A stretch of 5,534 bases of DNA, taken from Verrucomicrobiota bacterium (lineage in GTDB: Bacteria; Verrucomicrobiota; Verrucomicrobiia; Limisphaerales; UBA1100). The position numbers were made by a program, and so were the translations under genes. The stretch covers positions 1-5,534 of the forward strand of contig DQLO01000104.1 in NCBI GenBank assembly GCA_015660155.1, written 5' to 3'. The notes under the pieces are model-generated. The model made no database searches. It saw only the letters and a list, made by a program, of their open reading frames with translations, and was not told where the DNA came from. Positions 1 through 5,534 of this stretch are shown here, piece by piece; the stretch's first letter is position 1; each line of letters begins with the position of its first letter.

Positions 1-984
1 CGCGGCAATCCTTCGCTGCAAGGCGAGGAGGTTGGCCCGGCCTTCCCGCAAATTCTCAGCGCGGCCGAGGCTACTGTGCCCAAGGACTACGCCACCGGCA
101 AATCCTCCGGCAAACGCCGCGTGCTCGCCGAGTGGATTGCCAGCAAGAAAAATCCGATGACCGCCAAGGTGATGGCCAACCGCCTGTGGCAACATCACTT
201 TGGCCGCGGCATCGTGCGCAGCTCGAACAACTTTGGTCACATCGGCGAACAGCCCACGCATCCGGAGCTGCTCAACTGGCTCGCTGCCGACTTGGTCGAA
301 GGCGGCTGGAAACTCAAGCGCATGCACAAGCTCATCATGCTGAGCCGCACTTATCAGATGTCCTCCATCGGCAACAAGAACGCGCTCGCTGCCGACCCGA
401 ACAACGATTTCTTTTGGCGTTTCAACATGCGCCGCCTCACCGCCGAGGAAATCCGCGACTCCATTCTCACCCTCACCGGCCAACTGAATCTCAAGATGGC
501 CGGCCCCAGCATTTATACCGAGATCCCCGCCGAAGTCGCCAAGACCGCCTCGCGCCCCGGCGCCGCGTGGGGCCGCAGTTCCAAGGAAGACGCCGTCCGC
601 CGCAGCGTTTACATTTTCGTCAAACGCTCCCTGCACGAGCCCTTCCTCGCCGCCTTCGACTGGGCCGATACCGACAACACCTGCGACGTCCGCTTCGTCA
701 CCACCGTCCCCACCCAAACCCTCACGATGATGAACAGCAAATTCCTAAACGACTCCGCCGAAGTCCTCGCCCTCCGATTGCAGGAAGAACAACCCAACGA
801 CACCCCCGCCCAAGTTGCTCGCGCCCTAACCCTCGCCACCAGCCGCCCCGCCACCAAAGCCGACATCGCCGACGGCCTGAAACTCATTGAACATTTTACC
901 AAAAACGGCATCGACAAAAACAAGGCATTGCAACGCTTTTGCTTGTTGGTTTTGAACTTGAATGAATTTGTCTATCTGGACTAA
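1..984 (+). CDS. PSD1 (DUF1553) domain protein, C-terminal part, 5'-truncated by window edge
   Basis: The frame is open from base 1 to a TAA at 982-984, giving 327 residues of a longer protein. It opens with RGNP, a motif typical of the start of the PSD1/DUF1553 domain (planctomycete-specific domain 1). Other family hallmarks follow: RLWQHHFGRGIV (residues 61-72), NNFGHIGEQPTHPELLNWLA (76-95), the LIMLSRTYQMSS stretch (111-122), a PTQTLTMMNS segment near 235 and the terminal LNLNEFVYLD. The GTG at 76 is only an internal valine codon, because homology continues upstream of it. Full-length relatives usually carry PSCyt1 (cytochrome c-like) and PSCyt2/DUF1549 domains N-terminal to this part; here those would lie outside the window. 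The molecular function is unknown; export and a redox or polymer-degradation role have been suggested for the family. The DUF1501 gene 31 bp downstream is its usual partner. Confidence 0.93.
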   Translation, partial: RGNPSLQGEEVGPAFPQILSAAEATVPKDYATGKSSGKRRVLAEWIASKKNPMTAKVMANRLWQHHFGRGIVRSSNNFGHIGEQPTHPELLNWLAADLVEGGWKLKRMHKLIMLSRTYQMSSIGNKNALAADPNNDFFWRFNMRRLTAEEIRDSILTLTGQLNLKMAGPSIYTEIPAEVAKTASRPGAAWGRSSKEDAVRRSVYIFVKRSLHEPFLAAFDWADTDNTCDVRFVTTVPTQTLTMMNSKFLNDSAEVLALRLQEEQPNDTPAQVARALTLATSRPATKADIADGLKLIEHFTKNGIDKNKALQRFCLLVLNLNEFVYLD

Positions 985-1015
985 TCGACAAAAACCTCTA
1001 TACTGAAACAAGCTT

Positions 1016-2491
1016 ATGGCGAACATTGAAAAACCGGCGAACACGTTCTGCGGGCGCACCTCGCGGCGGGAATTTTTGCATCAGGTGGGCGGCGGCTTTT
1101 CGTCGTTGGCCTTAACGGGGATGATGGCGGGGGATGGCTTTCTCGCGCGCCAAGCGATGGCGGCGGATGGCAAGACGCCGTGGGCTAATCCGCTCGCGCC
1201 CAAGAATCCGCCGTTGCCGGCGAAGGCGAAGCACGTGATTTTTTTGTTCATGTACGGTGGCCCGAGCCATATGGACACGTTCGATTACAAACCCAAGCTG
1301 TATCCGCTGGATGGCAAGACGATTGAGGTGAAAACCTTCGGGCGCGGCGGCAAGAAGAAAAGCGGGCGCGTGGTCGGCCCGAAATGGAAGTTCAAGCAAT
1401 ACGGCCAGTGCGGCAAATACATCAGCGATCTTTTCCCGTACGTCGGCCAGCAAGCGGACAAGATTGCCTTTTTGCATTCGATGACGGCTGACTCGCCCAT
1501 CCACGGCTCGGCGATGTTGATGATGAATTCCGGTCACTTGCTCAGCGGCAAACCTTCGATGGGTTCGTGGGTGAACTACGGTCTCGGCAGCGAAAACGAA
1601 AACCTGCCCGGCTACGTGGTGATGCTCGATCCCACCGGCGGCCCCATCAGCGGCGCAAAGAATTGGACCAGCGGCTATATGCCCGCCGCGTATCAAGGCG
1701 TCACCGTGAACGCCAGCGGCACGGCCATTCTCGATTTGAAAAACGCGCGCGGCATGAAGCGCGACGAACAGCGCACCATGCTCGATGCGTTGGGCCGTTT
1801 CAACAATCGTCATCTCAGCACGCGCACGGATAACTCCAATCTCGCCGCCCGCATTGCCAGTTACGAGCTCGCGTACAAAATGCAAATGAGCGCGCCCGAG
1901 GCGGTGGATTTCGACAGCGAACCGGAACACATCCACAAGCTCTACGGCCTCGACCAAAAACGCACGGCGGATTTTGGCCGTAAATGTTTGCTCGCGCGGC
2001 GGCTTGTGGAGCGCGGCGTGCGGTTCATCCAAATCTACAGCGGCGGCAATCATAACGACGCCAACTGGGATGCCCACGGCGACCTCGAAAAAAATCACAA
2101 CTACCACGCCGGCAACACCGACCAGCCCATCGCCGGTTTGTTGAAGGACCTCGAACAGCGCGGGTTGCTCGACGAAACACTCATCATTTGGGGCGGAGAA
2201 TTCGGCCGCCAACCCACGGCCGAATACGCCAAAGGCACCGGCCGCGACCACAACAGTTACGGCTTCACCATGTGGATGGCCGGCGGCGGAATCAAAGGCG
2301 GCATCAGCGTGGGCAAGACCGACGAACTCGGCGCGGCCGCTGTGGAAGACCGTTTCCACGTAAAAAATCTGCACGCCACGGTGCTGACTCAACTCGGCTT
2401 CGACCCGAATGAATTATCGTATTTCTACCGAGGCCTCGACCAAAGGCTAGTCGGCGTGGAAGGCGCGGAGCCCATTCGGCAGATTATTTAG
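1016..2491 (+). CDS. DUF1501 family protein with Tat signal (alkaline phosphatase/sulfatase-like fold)
   Basis: This complete 491-residue protein has the usual length for DUF1501. The N-terminus carries a twin-arginine signal, SRREFL (16-21), followed by a weakly hydrophobic stretch (QVGGGFSSLALTGMMAG) and an AMAA cleavage-like site near 47-50, so Tat export of a folded protein is expected. Family motifs in order are HVIFLFMYGGPSHMDTFDYK (73-92), SMTADSPIHGSAMLMMNSG (155-173), GSWVNYGLGSENENLPGY (183-200), NWDAHGDLEKNHNYHAG (350-366), IIWGGEFGRQP (390-400), GTGRDHN (407-413) and the C-terminal LHATVLTQLGFD (452-463). The His/Asp-rich motifs (DTFD, WDAHGD, GGEFGR, GRDHN) resemble metal-site positions of the alkaline phosphatase superfamily; that assignment is inference. 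The true substrate is unknown. No clear Shine-Dalgarno precedes the ATG. It follows the PSD1 gene at 31 bp, probably in one transcript, and ends 3 bp from the stop of the convergent gene. Confidence 0.95.
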   Translation: MANIEKPANTFCGRTSRREFLHQVGGGFSSLALTGMMAGDGFLARQAMAADGKTPWANPLAPKNPPLPAKAKHVIFLFMYGGPSHMDTFDYKPKLYPLDGKTIEVKTFGRGGKKKSGRVVGPKWKFKQYGQCGKYISDLFPYVGQQADKIAFLHSMTADSPIHGSAMLMMNSGHLLSGKPSMGSWVNYGLGSENENLPGYVVMLDPTGGPISGAKNWTSGYMPAAYQGVTVNASGTAILDLKNARGMKRDEQRTMLDALGRFNNRHLSTRTDNSNLAARIASYELAYKMQMSAPEAVDFDSEPEHIHKLYGLDQKRTADFGRKCLLARRLVERGVRFIQIYSGGNHNDANWDAHGDLEKNHNYHAGNTDQPIAGLLKDLEQRGLLDETLIIWGGEFGRQPTAEYAKGTGRDHNSYGFTMWMAGGGIKGGISVGKTDELGAAAVEDRFHVKNLHATVLTQLGFDPNELSYFYRGLDQRLVGVEGAEPIRQII

Positions 2492-2492
2492 T

Positions 2493-2508
2493 GGTTAAAC
2501 GTTAAACC
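2493..2508. repeat. Near-palindrome across the convergent stop codons
   Basis: GGTTAAACGTTAAACC pairs with itself except for one A-A mismatch per arm. It begins 2 bp after the DUF1501 stop and includes the stop codon and last codons (Phe-Asn-Val) of the minus-strand gene. Such a position would suit a short bidirectional terminator or a protein-binding site. The stem has no real loop, is weak and lacks a T-tract, so termination is doubtful. Part of the symmetry may be imposed by coding. Confidence 0.3.
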
Positions 2509-3187
2509 GAATTTCCAACACCGTCTTTTCTGGCACGGGGAAATCTTTGCCGACCAATTGCGTGAGGCCTTGGGAGCCGGCGTCTTTGAAATTATGGGCG
2601 GTCATTAGCGATTCGTGGCTGATGATTTCGGCCTTGATGAAACCGCGCGCGAGGTCGGTGTGGATTTTTCCCGCGCACGTCACGGCGTCGGCGTTCTTCT
2701 CCACGAACCACGCGCGTACTTCCGATTTGCCCGCCGTGTAAAAAAACATCACGGCCGCCTTTGCCATCACGGCTTCGCAGACCATATCGGGCGTAGCGGA
2801 GGCATCGTCAAAAACCATCGTCGGCTTGAAACTCAATAGCCCGAAGCTATTCACAAACTCGCGCTCGGCTTCGTCCATTTCCAAATTGCAAACCGGCTGT
2901 TCGGTTTCTAAGTGTGCGTAGCATTTTGTCAGCACCAACTTTTCCGCCTCGTCCTCCGTCACGGACAGCCGCCCCTCGATTTTGTCCATATCGAAAATCA
3001 GCAAATCCAAAACCGATTCGCGTGTGATCGCAATCCCTTCCGCCGCCTCGTAGCCATCGGGCAGTAATTCAAAATAAAACGGCGATACCTTGTCCGGCTT
3101 AAACTTCGCCTCCAAGTCTGCGAGAATAGCGTCGTTGTATTTCACCTTGCCCTCGGGCAGGTCCAATCCTGTGTAAGCAATTTTCAT
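2495..3187 (-). CDS. YchF-related TGS/DUF933 protein lacking a functional GTPase domain
   Basis: This 230-residue protein matches the C-terminal and helical parts of the YchF/OLA1 ATPase family, whose members are about 360 residues. The end is a clear YchF TGS/DUF933 domain: FFYTAGKSEVRAW (148-160), KIHTDLARGFIKAEII (174-189), VGKDFPVPE (212-220) and the terminal IRFNV. Before it, LLIFDMDKIEGRL (62-74), KCYAHLETEQPVCNLEMDE (88-106) and KPTMVFDD (121-128) line up from memory with the helical insert and the strand that leads into the nucleotide-specificity motif of YchF. The N-terminus, MKIAYTGLDLPEGKVKY, looks like a decayed P-loop: glycine spacing is one residue too long and the Ser/Thr after GK is Val. 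No switch motif and no NxxE are seen, so nucleotide hydrolysis is unlikely. TGS domains typically contact RNA or ribosomes; the role here is unknown. The ATG shares one base with the toxin stop (TAATG), with no evident Shine-Dalgarno, which suggests coupled translation. Confidence 0.85.
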   Translation of the reverse strand: MKIAYTGLDLPEGKVKYNDAILADLEAKFKPDKVSPFYFELLPDGYEAAEGIAITRESVLDLLIFDMDKIEGRLSVTEDEAEKLVLTKCYAHLETEQPVCNLEMDEAEREFVNSFGLLSFKPTMVFDDASATPDMVCEAVMAKAAVMFFYTAGKSEVRAWFVEKNADAVTCAGKIHTDLARGFIKAEIISHESLMTAHNFKDAGSQGLTQLVGKDFPVPEKTVLEIRFNV

Positions 3188-3546
3188 TAAATTTTGTAAG
3201 GCACGCGCACGCTTTTTTCCTTGGCCGAAAAATCCCGCGTGTTGCGGGTGACAAGCACGCAGTCGTGCTCCATCGCGGTGGCCCAGATGATGGCGTCGGG
3301 CAGGCGCAGTTTGTGGTGTTGGCGACGGAGGGTGATGCTCTTTTCCGAAATCTCTGTCGTCAGCGAGGCGAATTGAAAACGACGTGCAAGAAAGGCGCGG
3401 GTTTCCGAGTCGTCCGTTCCCACCAAGGATTCAATCCAAGTGATGCGGCTGATAATCGCCGTGTCGTACCGGTCATATTCCTGCGCGGCTTCGGGGTGGC
3501 CGTTGAGGAGGTCGATGACGATATTCGTGTCGAAGACTGCCGTCAC
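3187..3546 (-). CDS. vapC: PIN-domain toxin, VapC-like ribonuclease
   Basis: This 119-residue protein is the size of a VapC toxin, a metal-dependent RNase that cleaves RNA (often tRNA or rRNA) and is held inactive by its cognate antitoxin. The four PIN acidic positions are visible: Asp6 in AVFDTNIVIDLL, Glu39 in TWIESLVG, Asp84 in LRLPDAIIWATA, and Asp105 in VTRNTRDF, which also carries Asn102. All appear intact, so the toxin should be active. I chose the GTG at 3546 because it gives the standard PIN N-terminus (MTAVFDTN) and a 4-base GTGA overlap with the antitoxin stop. An ATG at 3561 is in frame and would add the five residues MGPPP, with a 19-base overlap; neither has a convincing Shine-Dalgarno. 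The downstream YchF-like gene starts on its stop codon. The family call is firm; the RNA target cannot be read from sequence. Confidence 0.92.
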   Translation of the reverse strand: MTAVFDTNIVIDLLNGHPEAAQEYDRYDTAIISRITWIESLVGTDDSETRAFLARRFQFASLTTEISEKSITLRRQHHKLRLPDAIIWATAMEHDCVLVTRNTRDFSAKEKSVRVPYKI

Positions 3547-3785
3547 GGGCGGTGGTCCCATTCCGCGCGCATTTTTTCCTGAAACTCCAAGCCGTCAATG
3601 TTCAGGTGCTTCCACGAACCAAAACCGGGGTCATCCTTGATGGTGCGTTTTTCCCCCTTCGGCTTGGTCGGCACAAACTCATTCACCGCGCGGCGCACCG
3701 CCTCAGCGCGCGACACGTTTTCCTCCTCGCAATAATCGTCCAAGGCCGCAATCTGCTCCTCGGGTAAATCCACAATCGTTCGCAT
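3543..3785 (-). CDS. Ribbon-helix-helix antitoxin, VapB-like (CopG/Arc type)
   Basis: This 80-residue protein has two visible parts. Residues 1-38 form a ribbon-helix-helix DNA-binding domain: strand MRTIVDL, helix from PEEQ to about Asn23, then a SRAEAVRRAVNEFV helix (25-38). Residues 54-76, from GFGSW through IDGLEFQEKMRAEW, form the tail common in RHH antitoxins that pair with PIN toxins, where the antitoxin C-terminus wraps around the toxin and blocks its active site. It lies immediately upstream of the PIN toxin and overlaps it by 4 bases. By family analogy the dimer, or the toxin-antitoxin complex, represses its own promoter; the duplicated 16-bp box just upstream is the likely target. 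No Shine-Dalgarno is seen before the ATG at 3785. The vapB name is avoided as a symbol because RHH antitoxins of PIN toxins are named inconsistently. Confidence 0.9.
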   Translation of the reverse strand: MRTIVDLPEEQIAALDDYCEEENVSRAEAVRRAVNEFVPTKPKGEKRTIKDDPGFGSWKHLNIDGLEFQEKMRAEWDHRP

Positions 3786-3792
3786 AAACCGA

Positions 3793-3836
3793 TGTTATCA
3801 GATGACGCCGCGCGTGCAAGTGTTATCTGATGACGC
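3793..3836 (-). promoter_or_regulatory. Duplicated 16-bp box, putative autoregulatory operator of the toxin-antitoxin operon
   Basis: Two copies of GCGTCATCWGATAACA (minus-strand sense, W = A or T) occupy 3793-3808 and 3821-3836, identical at 15 of 16 positions and separated by 12 bp (28-bp period). Each holds the odd palindrome ATC-W-GAT, and the single mismatch is at its centre, so dyad symmetry is kept in both copies. The nearer copy ends 7 bp before the antitoxin ATG and the farther one begins 3 bp after the stop of the upstream gene, so the repeat fills nearly the whole 54-bp gap. RHH antitoxins commonly bind tandem short palindromes, so this is the natural operator. No convincing -35/-10 pair with standard spacing was found. 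Confidence 0.6.
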
Positions 3837-3839
3837 GCA

Positions 3840-4949
3840 TCAGTGGAGAATTTCAAAACTCCCGTCCGGCAGCGCGTAGGCGGCGGTGAGGCTCCAGACG
3901 GGCACGGATTGCTGGCCGCCGGGGGGGATTCGTTGGCCGTCTTTGGCGAGCACTTCAAAGGCGAACTTGCCGGCTTTTTTCCAGCCGGTGTTTTCGCTCC
4001 AAGTCACCAGCACCTCGCCCGCTTTGTTCACCGCGAGCGCGGGATGGCGTTGGCGTGTTTGCTTGGCAATTTTTGTGGGCTTCGTTTTGCCGCCGAGTTG
4101 GCCGATGAAAATATTCCCCTCCGTCTCCCACGCGCCGAGCACGCCGTTGGGCGTTTGCACAAACGCCGCGCTGCTCATCACGCATTGGCCGATGCGCCAC
4201 GGGCCCACGATTCTTTCGTTCACTTTGCCTGATTCACTTCCGATCAGCAGCGTCATGTCGCGATTCACAAATTTCTGCGCGCCGCGATAGAGCGTGTATA
4301 GTTTGCCTTCGGCGTCCACAAAACTTTTCAACCCGCAACAGCCGCACGTGCCTTTCTTGGTGCTGATAGTTTTCTCCTTCGCGAATGTCTTCCCACCATC
4401 GGTCGAGGTGGCCACGAACACGCCGCGCACATTCTCGCCCTTCGGGCTGTCCTTCGGCGCGGCGTGCCACACCACGTACACGTTGCCCTTGCCATCGGCG
4501 GCCACCGAGCCGCCGCCATCCAGCGCGGTCGTCCACGTCATCAAGTTGCGTTCCTTTTCAAACCCGCTGCCGTCGATGCGCATCCGCGTGTAAAACATCG
4601 GCGATCCGTGATGCGGCGACCCGCCACCGGCTTGCGAACCATTCCACGCAATGTGCACGCGCCCGTATTTCCCCAGCGCAATATGCGGCCCGCGAATGGT
4701 GCCCATGGCCACGGCGCTCCCGGCGATGGCGTTCACCTTCATCGGCTTGGAAAATTTTCCGCCACTCCGCGTCACATAGAAAACATCCGTTGCCCGTTCC
4801 TTGCCGGAAAGAAAAACAATATGCGCTACTCCCTTCGCATCGGTGACGACTTGTGGTTGCTTGCCGTGCATCGGCAGATTGACGAGCGAAACCTTGGGGG
4901 CGGCCGTGAGGGTGACAGAGAAGAGAAGTGCGAGTAGAATGGCCTTCAT
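3840..4949 (-). CDS. Secreted sialidase/BNR-like beta-propeller protein
   Basis: This 369-residue protein starts with a Sec-type signal peptide (MKAILLALLFSVTLTAAPKV, cleavage probably after TLTA or TAA), so it is expected outside the cytoplasm. Six recurring segments of the form (D)xxG-[small/polar]-V-x-h-x-W/F/Y lie at about 40-46 (GVAHIVF), 96-102 (GRVHIAW), 155-161 (GNVYVVW), 215-221 (GKLYTLY), 269-274 (GVLGAW) and 311-317 (GEVLVTW), which fits six propeller blades. A good Asp-box, STDGGKTF, lies at 182-189. A cysteine cluster, TCGCCG (201-206), and a later Cys256 in GQCVMSS may form disulfides or a metal site; similar CxCC motifs occur, as I recall, in BNR-type propellers of this group. 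A canonical sialidase arginine triad is not evident, so glycosidase activity is unproven and a binding role is possible. The start is the ATG right before the signal peptide, 70 bp beyond the dehydrogenase stop. Confidence 0.85.
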   Translation of the reverse strand: MKAILLALLFSVTLTAAPKVSLVNLPMHGKQPQVVTDAKGVAHIVFLSGKERATDVFYVTRSGGKFSKPMKVNAIAGSAVAMGTIRGPHIALGKYGRVHIAWNGSQAGGGSPHHGSPMFYTRMRIDGSGFEKERNLMTWTTALDGGGSVAADGKGNVYVVWHAAPKDSPKGENVRGVFVATSTDGGKTFAKEKTISTKKGTCGCCGLKSFVDAEGKLYTLYRGAQKFVNRDMTLLIGSESGKVNERIVGPWRIGQCVMSSAAFVQTPNGVLGAWETEGNIFIGQLGGKTKPTKIAKQTRQRHPALAVNKAGEVLVTWSENTGWKKAGKFAFEVLAKDGQRIPPGGQQSVPVWSLTAAYALPDGSFEILH

Positions 4950-4985
4950 TCGTTTAGCCTAAATGAAGAGGGGAAAGTCTCAAGG

Positions 4986-5021
4986 TTCAATTTTCAAGTT
5001 GAGATTTGTAAATTGAAAATT
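4986..5021. repeat. AT-rich inverted repeat at the dehydrogenase 3' end
   Basis: AATTTTCAA at 4989-4997 is the exact reverse complement of TTGAAAATT at 5013-5021, with a 15-base loop. A second, shifted pairing is possible: TTCAATTT at 4986-4993 with AAATTGAA at 5010-5017. The element overlaps the dehydrogenase stop codon (5020-5022) and lies in the 70-bp gap before the propeller gene. It could be a weak 3'-end hairpin, but it is almost pure A/T, so an intrinsic terminator of normal strength is not supported. The rest of this gap shows no convincing promoter. Confidence 0.35.
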
Positions 5022-5534
5022 ATTTCTCCGGCTGCAAAATCACTTTCATCAAACCCTTCTCGGCCGCATATAACCGCTCAAACCAATCCGGGCCTTCTTC
5101 CAGCGTGGCTTTGGCGCTGATGAGCGCCTCGACTTGGATTGTGCCGCTTGCAAGGAGGTCGATGCACTCGGGGTATTCGCCGTTGGAACCGCACGTGCCG
5201 TGGAGGGTGAGTTCGCGGGTGACGACTGATTGCAGCGGGAAATCGACTTGCGGCGCGAGGTTGCCGATGAGGGTTACGTGGCCGCCTTTGCGCGTGGCCT
5301 CGATGGCGGTTCGCACGGTGGGCGTGGCACCGACAACTTCCATCGCGATGTCCGCGCCGTGGCCGTCGGTGGCTTCGCGGATGGCGGCGAGGGCGTCGGT
5401 GGTGTTGGGGTTGATGCCAAGTTCCGCGCCGAGGGTTTGGGCGAGTGCGAGTTTTTCATCGGCCAAATCGACGGCAATGACTTTGCCGCAACCGGCCGCC
5501 TTGAGCGCTTGCACGACGAGCAAACCAATCATCC
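5020..5534 (-). CDS. Medium-chain zinc-type alcohol/polyol dehydrogenase, C-terminal part, truncated by window edge
   Basis: The frame runs from the right edge to a TAA at 5020-5022, giving 171 residues (the ATG at 5532 is internal). The visible part is the Rossmann-fold NAD-binding domain and C-terminus of the MDR superfamily (ADH_zinc_N). MIGLLVVQALKAAGCGKVIA matches the dinucleotide-binding glycine turn and following helix, and the acidic AVDLADEKLALA segment after strand 2 suggests NAD rather than NADP preference. Further family marks are GADIAMEVVGATPT, RKGGHVTLIGN and the C-terminal GLMKVIL. HGTCGSNGEYPECIDLLASG resembles threonine/sorbitol/galactitol-phosphate dehydrogenase-type members. 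The catalytic zinc ligands are in the missing N-terminal half, so the substrate cannot be assigned. It ends 70 bp upstream of the propeller gene on the same strand; whether the two are co-transcribed is unclear. Confidence 0.92.
   Translation of the reverse strand, partial: MIGLLVVQALKAAGCGKVIAVDLADEKLALAQTLGAELGINPNTTDALAAIREATDGHGADIAMEVVGATPTVRTAIEATRKGGHVTLIGNLAPQVDFPLQSVVTRELTLHGTCGSNGEYPECIDLLASGTIQVEALISAKATLEEGPDWFERLYAAEKGLMKVILQPEK

Noticed and set aside
76..78. GTG at 76 as the start of the PSD1 gene
   Set aside because: The upstream codons 1-75 encode RGNP and other conserved PSD1 residues in the same frame, so the gene runs in from outside the window.
132..890. A 252-residue open frame on the plus strand inside the PSD1 gene
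   Set aside because: Arg/His/Pro-rich shadow translation in a different frame; the PSD1 frame has strong family motifs throughout.
999..1004. TATACT as a -10 box for the DUF1501 gene
   Set aside because: No acceptable -35 at 16-18 bp, and the start site would fall within a few bases of the ATG. Co-transcription with the PSD1 gene explains the layout better.
1112..2392. A 426-residue open frame on the minus strand, antisense to the DUF1501 gene
   Set aside because: Low-complexity Ala/Val/His/Arg-rich translation with no family motif. It mirrors GC-rich codon structure of the clearly real DUF1501 gene on the other strand.
3793..3836. The paired boxes as a start of a CRISPR array or as a terminator hairpin for the propeller gene
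   Set aside because: Only two units with a 12-bp spacer, too short for CRISPR. The 7-bp inverted cores have a GC-rich loop and no T-tract, so operator function fits better.
4385..4937. Plus-strand open frames (153 and 157 residues) opposite the propeller gene
   Set aside because: Arg/His/Ser/Pro-rich with no recognisable motif, and antisense to a gene with a signal peptide and regular blade motifs.
4956..4983. TTGAGA (minus strand, 4983-4978) and TAGGCT (4961-4956), 16 bp apart, as a promoter for the propeller gene
   Set aside because: The -35 is good but the -10 matches only 3 of 6 positions, and transcription would begin almost at the ATG. Too weak to list as a feature.

Overview
The window (5534 bp, GC-rich, tightly packed) looks like a chromosome segment of a Planctomycetes-Verrucomicrobia-Chlamydiae (PVC) bacterium, most likely a planctomycete or verrucomicrobium. 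The main evidence is the tandem PSD1/DUF1553 and DUF1501 gene pair, which is expanded and almost diagnostic in those phyla. A secreted BNR/sialidase-like propeller and weak or absent Shine-Dalgarno sequences also fit. I see no RNA gene, insertion sequence, CRISPR array or prophage gene.

Plus strand, 1-2491: the C-terminal part of a PSD1 (DUF1553) protein, cut by the left edge, is followed after 31 bp by a complete DUF1501 protein with a twin-arginine export signal. These two genes form an operon-like pair of exported proteins of unsettled function.

Minus strand, 2495-5534, read right to left: (i) the NAD-binding and C-terminal half of a medium-chain zinc-type dehydrogenase, cut by the right edge; (ii) a secreted protein with six recurring blade motifs and one Asp-box, probably a six-bladed sialidase-like propeller; (iii) a type II toxin-antitoxin module, a ribbon-helix-helix VapB-like antitoxin and a PIN-domain VapC-like toxin, preceded by a near-perfect 16-bp direct repeat that is a good operator candidate; (iv) a small YchF-related protein that keeps the helical and TGS/DUF933 C-terminal parts but lacks a usable GTPase domain. 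Genes iii and iv are joined by start/stop overlaps (GTGA and TAATG), so antitoxin, toxin and YchF-like protein are probably made from one message. The two strands converge at 2491/2495 with only 3 bp between stop codons.

The most unusual item is the G-domain-less YchF relative translationally coupled to a VapBC module. The functional link is inference: YchF and PIN toxins both belong to translation and RNA biology, but the arrangement could be chance insertion of a mobile toxin-antitoxin cassette. Nothing else in the window clearly points to an undescribed system.
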